From Azoarcus sp. Aa7 (GTDB lineage: Bacteria > Pseudomonadota > Gammaproteobacteria > Burkholderiales > Rhodocyclaceae), in the NCBI RefSeq assembly GCF_014822185.1, contig NZ_QVLR01000107.1, forward strand, positions 186,001 to 250,000: a stretch of 64,000 nucleotides of DNA, read 5' to 3'. Each line of letters starts with the position of its first letter. Within the stretch, counting starts at the first letter, position 1. The position numbers and the translations under genes were made by a program. A model generated the notes under the pieces. The model searched no databases. It was given only the letters and a program-made list of their open reading frames with translations, and was not told the DNA's origin. This document shows, in pieces, positions 58,011-64,000 of the stretch.

Positions 58011-58930
58011 TGCGGCCTCCTCTTTTCGATCGCGTCGACGAGGGCAGATTCGTCGGGAACCGGGTACAGCAGCGACCGCGCGACGTGGCGATTGACCCCG
58101 ACACTGAAATACCGGGGTGCCTCCGCCACCGGAAGGTCGATGTGCCCCGCGCCTTGCTGCGAGACGAGCCATTCGCCCACCTGGCGAGCGGCATCTTCCG
58201 GTGCCGTGTAGACGGAGGCGATCGCGCCGGCCGTCACGTAGGCCTGCGAATAACCGAACAGCGGCTTGCGGTAGCGGTAGGTGGTAAGCAGGATCGGGCG
58301 CGCGGTGCTGGGGCTGTAGGCGAGCGGGTCGGGCACCGCGAGAATCGCATCCGACGTTTCGAGCAGGCGTTCGAGCGCAGGCAGCAGGCCGTCGGTGTCC
58401 TCGATGGTCTCGAAGCTCATCGTCAGCCCCTGGCGGGCGCCGGCTTCGGCGAGTGCACTGCGCATCGACGCGGATTGCGGTCCGAGCAGCACGCCCACGC
58501 GCGTCGTCTTCGGGTTTGTCGCGCGGATCAGGCGGATGTGCCGGACGAGGGGTTGGTCGAGCACGAAACCGCCGAGCTTCGCGCGCGGATGGCGTTGCTG
58601 CAGCGCCCGAAGGTTGGGCGACGAAATCAGCGCCACCAGAATGGGGGCCGTGCTGCGATCGGCGACCGCTTCGGCCGCTTCGGCGCCCACTGCGATCACG
58701 ATGTCGGCACGTTTCAGGGCCGCCTCGTTGATCGATTCGCCGGTGCTGCCGGCATCGTTGAGACGGACAGAAGCCGAGGACGAGACTTCGCGGCTCAGGG
58801 CGGCCGCGAAAGTGGCCTGCGCGTCGCTCCGCTTCGACAGGACGATCGCGGCCTCGAGCGCGAACGCCGACGGAGCCAGCAGCGCCAGCACCGACAGGGC
58901 AAGGACGAGTCGCACCAAGCGGTTCAGCAT
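58007..58930 (-). CDS. Periplasmic ABC-type substrate-binding protein (sensor partner)
   Basis: A 307-residue exported protein with signal MLNRLVRLVLALSVLALLAPSAFA. The mature part resembles the ABC substrate-binding family (two-lobed; ADIVIAVGAEAAEAVADRSTAPILVALIS, TRVGVLLGPQSASMRSAL, DAILAVPDPLAYSPSTARPILLTTYRYRKPLFG). No ABC ATPase or permease accompanies it. Instead it is coupled to a HAMP-GGDEF gene, so it probably binds a ligand in the periplasm and modulates the cyclase's periplasmic domain. Confidence 0.82.
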   Translation of the reverse strand: MLNRLVRLVLALSVLALLAPSAFALEAAIVLSKRSDAQATFAAALSREVSSSASVRLNDAGSTGESINEAALKRADIVIAVGAEAAEAVADRSTAPILVALISSPNLRALQQRHPRAKLGGFVLDQPLVRHIRLIRATNPKTTRVGVLLGPQSASMRSALAEAGARQGLTMSFETIEDTDGLLPALERLLETSDAILAVPDPLAYSPSTARPILLTTYRYRKPLFGYSQAYVTAGAIASVYTAPEDAARQVGEWLVSQQGAGHIDLPVAEAPRYFSVGVNRHVARSLLYPVPDESALVDAIEKRRPH

Positions 58931-59262
58931 GACATCCGTGGTGTGCGACAAGCGTCGCGGGGAAACAGGGCAGCGTATGCTTGCAAGAGGATTCGCTTCG
59001 GGTCGGCGTGCTCGTCCCCGTTGCGGAGGCTGCGCGCAGGCGTTTTCCGGTCCGGGGTGATCTTCATCCGCGTCATGCGTACCGGATACACTGTGCTCGT
59101 CAAATCGTGCAGCTTTCCATTTATGCCGTGTCGAGTCAATCCCGGATGTGCCCATCATAAGCTGCATGGATTTGTATCGCGGCCGTGCGTCATGGTTGCA
59201 GCCGCGGATGTCGTGCGGTCGATGCCTGCGGGAATGACGGATCGAGCAGAGGAGTGGCCGGA
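58931..59262. other. 332-base divergent intergenic region
   Basis: Lies between the binding-protein gene (minus) and the ABC operon (plus), so it should hold promoters for both. I see GGAG before each start but no promoter hexamers, operators or RNA gene that I can name with confidence. A plus-strand open frame that extends the ATPase upstream from 59185 has no family similarity. Confidence 0.4.
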
Positions 59263-59936
<674 letters not shown>

Positions 59937-59940
<4 letters not shown>

Positions 59941-62444
59941 GCCGGGTACTCGGCCGGATCTTCGTCGCGAGCCTCGCCCGCCGCCGCCTCGCAACGGCGC
60001 TGTCGCTGTTCGCGATCGCGCTCGGCGTCGCCCTCGGCTTGGCCGTGCAGATCATCCACGGTGCGGCACTCGACGAATTCGGTCGCGGCATGCGGCTGCT
60101 TTCCGGCGAGGCCGACCTGCAGGTGGCGGGATCGCGCGACGGCTTCGACGATGCGCTGTACGGCCGGCTCGCGATGCGCGACGAGGTGGCCGATGCCAGC
60201 CCCGTCGTGGAACTCGAGGTCCGCCTGCCGGGGCATGACCGGTCGCTGCGGATATTCGGCATCGACGCCCTGCGGGTCGCTCACGTCCATCCGGCCCTGA
60301 TGCCGCAGGTCGCCGAGGCTCCGCGCGACGGCGCGGTCCTCGCCGCGCTGCAGCCCGACGCGCTGTTCCTGAGCCCGGCAGCCCAGGCCGAACTCGGCGT
60401 TTCGGCCGGCGACCGGCTGGACGTCCTGGCCGCCACGCGGATCGTGTCGCTGCGCGTCGCCGGAGCGGTACCCGGCGCCGGACAGGGGCGGGCGCTGGCG
60501 GTCATGGATATCGCCGCTGTCCAACAGCTCTTCGGCCGATCGGACCGTATCACGCGCATCGATCTGCGCCTGAAGCCGGGCGTCGACGTCGCGGCCGCAC
60601 GCAATGCGCTCGCGGCCGGCTTGCCCGCGGGCGTCGAAGTGCTCACCCCGCGCGCGGCCGAGGAGCTGGCGGCGGGCCTCTCGCGTGCCTATCGCGTGAA
60701 TCTCACGATGCTGGCCGCGATCGCCCTCGTCACCGGCGGGTTCCTCGTCTTTTCCACCCAGTTCCTCGCCGTTGCACGCCGTCGCCAGGAGTTCGCGTTC
60801 CTGCGCGCGCTGGGGCTCGACCGCGGGGCACTGATGCGCGGACTGCTCGTCGAAGGCGCCGTGATCGGGCTCGCGGGCGGCCTGCTCGGGATCGCCCTCG
60901 GGCACGGGTTTGCCGCCGTCGCCTTCGATATCGCCGGCGGCGATCTCGGCGCGGGCTATTTCAGCGGCGTGACCCCCGCGCTGCGCTTCGATCTGCCCGC
61001 GAGCGGCACCTATCTCCTGCTGGGTGTCCTCGCCGGACTGGCCGGGGCATGGCTGCCGGCGCGCGAGGCGCGGCGCATGCTGCCCGCGCGCGCGCTCAAG
61101 TCCGGTGACGAGGCCAGCATGTTCCGCTTCCGCCCGCACCCGCGTCGCGCCGCAGTCTGCCTGGGAAGCGCCGCGGTGCTGTGCCTGCTGCCGCCGCTCG
61201 GCGGCGTGCCCGTGTTCGGCTACATCGCCGTCGCCCTCATCCTGGTCGGAGCCGTGCTGGTGCTGCCGATGCTCGTGCGGGGCGTTACGCGCGTCGCGTC
61301 CCGTCCGCGCCGGGCCCTGTGGCGGCTGGCGAACGCCCGGCTCGCGGCTGCGCCCGGGCAGGGCGTCGTCGCCGGCGCCGGGGTCGTCGCGAGCGTCGCG
61401 CTCGCCGTCGCGATGGCGATCATGGTCGCATCCTTCCGCGATTCGGTGGATCGCTGGCTCACCACCGTGCTGCCCGCCGATCTCTACGTCAGCGCCTCCC
61501 CGCAGGGGACCAGCGGCTTCCTCGATCCCGCCGCGCTGGAGCGGATCGCGGCCCTGTCGGGCGTATCGCGAACCATGCCGGTGCGCTTCGACACCCTGCG
61601 CCTCGACGACCGGCATCTTCCGGTGTCCCTGATCGCGCGTCCGCTGGACGGCGGAAGACTGCTCCCGCTGGTCGGTCTGTCGACGCCTCCGCCCGCGGGC
61701 GAGAGGCCTGCGTGGGTGTCGGAAGCGATGGCCGACCTCTTCGCGCTCGGTGCCGGCGACCGTCTCGTCCTGCCGCTGGGCGGCAATCCGGTGGCCTTCC
61801 GCGTCGCCGGCGTATGGCGCGACTACGCGCGGCAGCAGGGCGCAGTCGCGATCGAACTGGCGGACTACCGCGCGGCAACCGGCGACCTCGTCGCGAACGA
61901 CGTCAGCGTCTTCCTCGCCGAAGGCGCCTCCTTCGATACGGTCGCTGCGGCAGTCCGCGACGTCCTCGGCGAGAACACCGTGCGGATCGCGAGCCCCGGC
62001 GAGATTCGCGCCCGGAGTCTCGCGATCTTCGACCGCACCTTCCTGGTCACCTACGCGATGGAGGCAGTAGCCGTGCTCATCGGCCTGTTCGGCGTCAGCA
62101 CCAGCTTCGCGGTGTTGGCGATCGCCCGGCGCAAGGAATTCGGCATGCTGCGCCATCTCGGGATGACGCGCCGCGAGGTCGGCCGGCTGATCACGCTCGA
62201 GGGTGTGCTCACCGCGGCGGCAGGCACCGCGCTCGGCCTGGTCGCGGGAACCGCGGTGGCCTTCGTCCTGATCGAAGTCGTCAATCGCCAGAGTTTCCAC
62301 TGGAGCATGGATCCGCACGTTCCGTTCGGCGGTCTGCTGGCTTTCGCGGGTATCGTGATCGCGCTCGCGGGGCTCGCGGCGCGCGTGTCCGGGTATCAGG
62401 CGATGCGCGGTTCGGCCGTGCTGGCGGTGCGGGAGGACTGGTGA
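59937..62444 (+). CDS. FtsX-type ABC permease, two FtsX domains in one chain
   Basis: An 835-residue inner-membrane protein. A first helix near residues 15-40 is followed by a large periplasmic domain and three helices around 255-375 (FtsX domain 1). Two more helices, a second periplasmic domain and a final three-helix FtsX domain near 700-820 follow (FGVSTSFAVLAIARRKEFGMLRHLGM). It corresponds to AttF and AttG joined in one chain. The start is GTG at 59937, overlapping the ATPase stop; its own stop overlaps the attH-like start (TGATG). Confidence 0.9.
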
Positions 62445-63526
62445 TGGGCTGGAGGCGGATCTGGCGCGCCCTTGCGTTCGCCGTCTGCGGAGCGCTTGCA
62501 ATGCCTGCGGCGAAGGCCGGCCCCGAGTATCCGCCCGTGCTGCCGGGAACGGTGCTGCGCTTTCCCGCGGATGGCGGCGCACATCCGGACTTCCGTACCG
62601 AATGGTGGTACGTCACCGGGTGGATCACCGACGAACGGGGCGTCGAGCGCGGCTTCCAGGTCACCTTCTTCCGCGTCCGCACGGGGATCGGGGAAGACAA
62701 CCCGAGCCGCTTCGCTCCGCGCCAACTCGTGCTCGCCCATGCGGCGATCGCCGATCCGGCCGCGGGGCGCCTCCTGCATGCCGAACGCAGCGAACGCGCG
62801 CTCGACCCACTTGCCGGTGCCGCCGCGGGGGAGACGCGCGTGTGGATCCGCGACTGGCAGCTCGCATGGACGCAGGATCACTATCGCAGCCGCGTCGATG
62901 CCGGATCGTTCGCCTTCGACCTGCGTTTCGACCCGTCCGGCCCGCCCGTGCTCAACGGCGACAACGGCTTCAGCCAGAAGGCCGCCGATCCGAAGCACGC
63001 GAGCCATTACTACAGCCGCCCGCAGCTCGCGGTCAGCGGCTCCCTGCGTGTGGATGGCGCCACCGTCCCCGTGACCGGCCGGGCCTGGCTGGACCACGAG
63101 TGGTCCAGCGAACTGCTGCCCGAGGGCGCGCGCGGTTGGGACTGGATCGGCATCAACCTCCACGACGGCGGCTCGCTGATGGCCTTCCGCATGCGCGACG
63201 AGCGGGGCGGGGCGCTGTGGTCCGCCGGCACGCTGCGCCCCGCCGGAGGCGAAACCCGCGCCCTGAGCTCCGGGCAGGTCGCCTTCGCGCCCCAGCGGCG
63301 CTGGCGCTCGCCCCGCACGGGCGCCGAGTACGCCGTCGAATGGCTCATCGACATCGACGGCCGCCGGCTGGAGTTGCGTCCGCTGATGGACGATCAGGAA
63401 CTCGACAGCCGCCGCTCGACCGGTGCCGTGTATTGGGAGGGCGCCGTGCGCCTGTTCGAGTCCGGTCGCGAGATCGGGCGCGGCTATCTCGAGATGACCG
63501 GCTACGCGGAACGCCTGCGGATGTGA
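62444..63526 (+). CDS. AttH/CrtC-like lipocalin-fold periplasmic protein
   Basis: A 360-residue exported protein with signal MGWRRIWRALAFAVCGALAMPAAKA. The mature part has the AttH/hydroxyneurosporene-synthase-like features FPADGGAHPDFRTEWWYVTGW, GFQVTFFRVRTGI, GFSQKAADPKHASHYYSRPQL and AWLDHEWSSELLPEGARGWDWIGINL. In AttEFGH systems this protein works with an ABC/FtsX complex, probably carrying a lipid or hydrophobic compound in the periplasm. It is third in a tightly overlapping three-gene operon, close to hopanoid precursor genes; a link to hopanoids is speculative. Confidence 0.9.
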   Translation: MGWRRIWRALAFAVCGALAMPAAKAGPEYPPVLPGTVLRFPADGGAHPDFRTEWWYVTGWITDERGVERGFQVTFFRVRTGIGEDNPSRFAPRQLVLAHAAIADPAAGRLLHAERSERALDPLAGAAAGETRVWIRDWQLAWTQDHYRSRVDAGSFAFDLRFDPSGPPVLNGDNGFSQKAADPKHASHYYSRPQLAVSGSLRVDGATVPVTGRAWLDHEWSSELLPEGARGWDWIGINLHDGGSLMAFRMRDERGGALWSAGTLRPAGGETRALSSGQVAFAPQRRWRSPRTGAEYAVEWLIDIDGRRLELRPLMDDQELDSRRSTGAVYWEGAVRLFESGREIGRGYLEMTGYAERLRM

Positions 63527-63533
63527 GGCCGTG

Positions 63534-63539
63534 TATAAT
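63534..63539 (+). promoter_or_regulatory. -10 box of the tRNA-Leu promoter
   Basis: TATAAT lies seven bases after the attH-like stop codon and 48 bases before the mature tRNA. No good -35 hexamer is visible at the normal distance. A leader hairpin GCCCGC-TTT-GCGGGC (63565-63579) lies just ahead of the tRNA. Confidence 0.6.
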
Positions 63540-63587
63540 GCGCGCGCCGCTGCAATGGCGGCAGCCCGCTTTGCGGGCACGGCGGGG

Positions 63588-63671
63588 CCCAAGTGGCGGA
63601 ATTGGTAGACGCACCAGATTTAGGTTCTGGCGCCGCGAGGCGTGGGGGTTCGAGTCCCTTCTTGGGCACCA
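63588..63671 (+). tRNA. tRNA-Leu (anticodon UAG)
   Basis: Acceptor arms GCCCAAG and CTTGGGC pair perfectly, followed by discriminator A and an encoded CCA (63669-63671). The D-arm contains GGTAGACGC as in leucine tRNAs. The anticodon stem CCAGA/TCTGG encloses TTTAGGT with TAG at 63621-63623. A variable arm precedes the T-loop GGTTCGAGTCC. It reads CUA and other CUN leucine codons. Confidence 0.97.
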
Positions 63672-63842
63672 TATGGCGCAATGGCGGTCTGTGCGAAGCC
63701 GGTCTTCGTACCGTGGAAGCCGGGCTTCAGCCGCGCCAGCCTTTCATCGAAAGGTATCGTCCTGCCTCCTTCGGGGCGGGACGCGTTCGATATCGAGGGA
63801 AAGGATCGCCCGCGGCGCCTTTCCGCATTCACGGATTACGCA

Positions 63843-64000
63843 ATGACTAACGCGCAGTGGTTCCTGCTGGTGGGCGGCCTTTTGCTCGCGATGGGTCTGA
63901 CTTCGTCAGTCCTCAAGCGACTGCCGGTCACGAGCGCGATCATCTATCTGGCGGTCGGCATGCTGGTCGGGCCGACGGTGCTGAACCTCTTCCACTTCAA
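63843..64000 (+). CDS. Cation:proton antiporter, N-terminal fragment (cut by window edge)
   Basis: 52 codons open to the end of the window. The sequence MTNAQWFLLVGGLLLAMGLT, then VTSAIIYLAVGMLVGPTVL, gives the first two membrane helices of a CPA1-type sodium/proton antiporter, with the GxxxGP turn common in the family. The rest is outside the window. The 171 bases between the tRNA and this gene contain several short GC hairpins (for example CCTTTCATCGAAAGG) but no gene. Confidence 0.75.
   Translation, partial: MTNAQWFLLVGGLLLAMGLTSSVLKRLPVTSAIIYLAVGMLVGPTVLNLFHF

Overview
The window is GC-rich chromosomal DNA from a denitrifier-type betaproteobacterium, most likely in the Aromatoleum/Azoarcus/Thauera group (Rhodocyclales). 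The main evidence is a complete phenylphosphate synthase/carboxylase cluster for anaerobic phenol degradation. Predicted subunit sizes match the characterised Thauera aromatica proteins, and the catalytic His of PpsA falls at residue 569. Phasin, hopanoid, MinCDE and c-di-GMP genes fit the same assignment.

Layout. (1) 1-2254, minus strand: ahpF (cut by the window edge), ahpC and nudC, covering peroxide defence and nucleotide housekeeping. (2) 2408-4367, plus strand: a small Cys-rich protein and a membrane GGDEF-EAL protein. (3) 4480-17677, minus strand: the phenol catabolic block ppsA-ppsB-ppsC-ppcB-ppcD-ppcA-ppcC, then a UbiD-like decarboxylase, UbiX, an archaeal-type CTP-dependent riboflavin kinase (DUF120), a Nudix hydrolase, a PaaK-like CoA ligase and a SphA/MetA-type outer-membrane protein. 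A near-perfect sigma-54 promoter precedes ppsA. Two XylR/DmpR-type operators lie upstream, next to the divergent phenol-sensing sigma-54 activator (18127-19857). (4) 19859-25349: a flavin-binding-like protein, an MFS transporter, a PyrR-like transferase, phasin and a NarL-type two-component pair. (5) 25839-42437: conserved housekeeping genes (mnmC, lysS, minCDE, hslO, an ArsC/Spx-like gene, tex, yeaD-like, pat-like, gabD-like). A chemoreceptor with a sigma-28 promoter interrupts them. (6) 43051-50019, plus strand: an unusual self-contained module with upstream dyads, a sigma-54 promoter, a P-loop NTPase, a fused ABC exporter, an alpha/beta hydrolase, a membrane histidine kinase and an NtrC-family response regulator. 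(7) 50029-53528: selenium tRNA modification (mnmH, selD), tesA and an orphan ybbA-like ATPase. (8) 53569-56562, minus strand: hpnC-hpnD-hpnE for squalene/hopanoid precursors. (9) 56646-58930: a periplasmic binding protein translationally coupled to a HAMP-GGDEF protein. (10) 59263-63526: an AttEFGH-type ABC/FtsX/lipocalin operon. (11) tRNA-Leu(UAG) and the start of a cation/proton antiporter.

How the genes work together. Phenol is phosphorylated by PpsABC and carboxylated by PpcABCD to 4-hydroxybenzoate, which may then be activated by the CoA ligase. The genes after ppcC look like a cofactor-supply cassette for prenylated FMN: RibK could make FMN, the Nudix enzyme could make dimethylallyl phosphate or FMN, and UbiX would join them for UbiD-type enzymes. 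The 43-50 kb module appears to be a sigma-54-controlled, autoregulated export/hydrolysis system of unknown substrate. It is the best candidate here for undescribed biology. Three copies of a REP-like element lie in the minus-strand genes, two of them inside the phenol operon.
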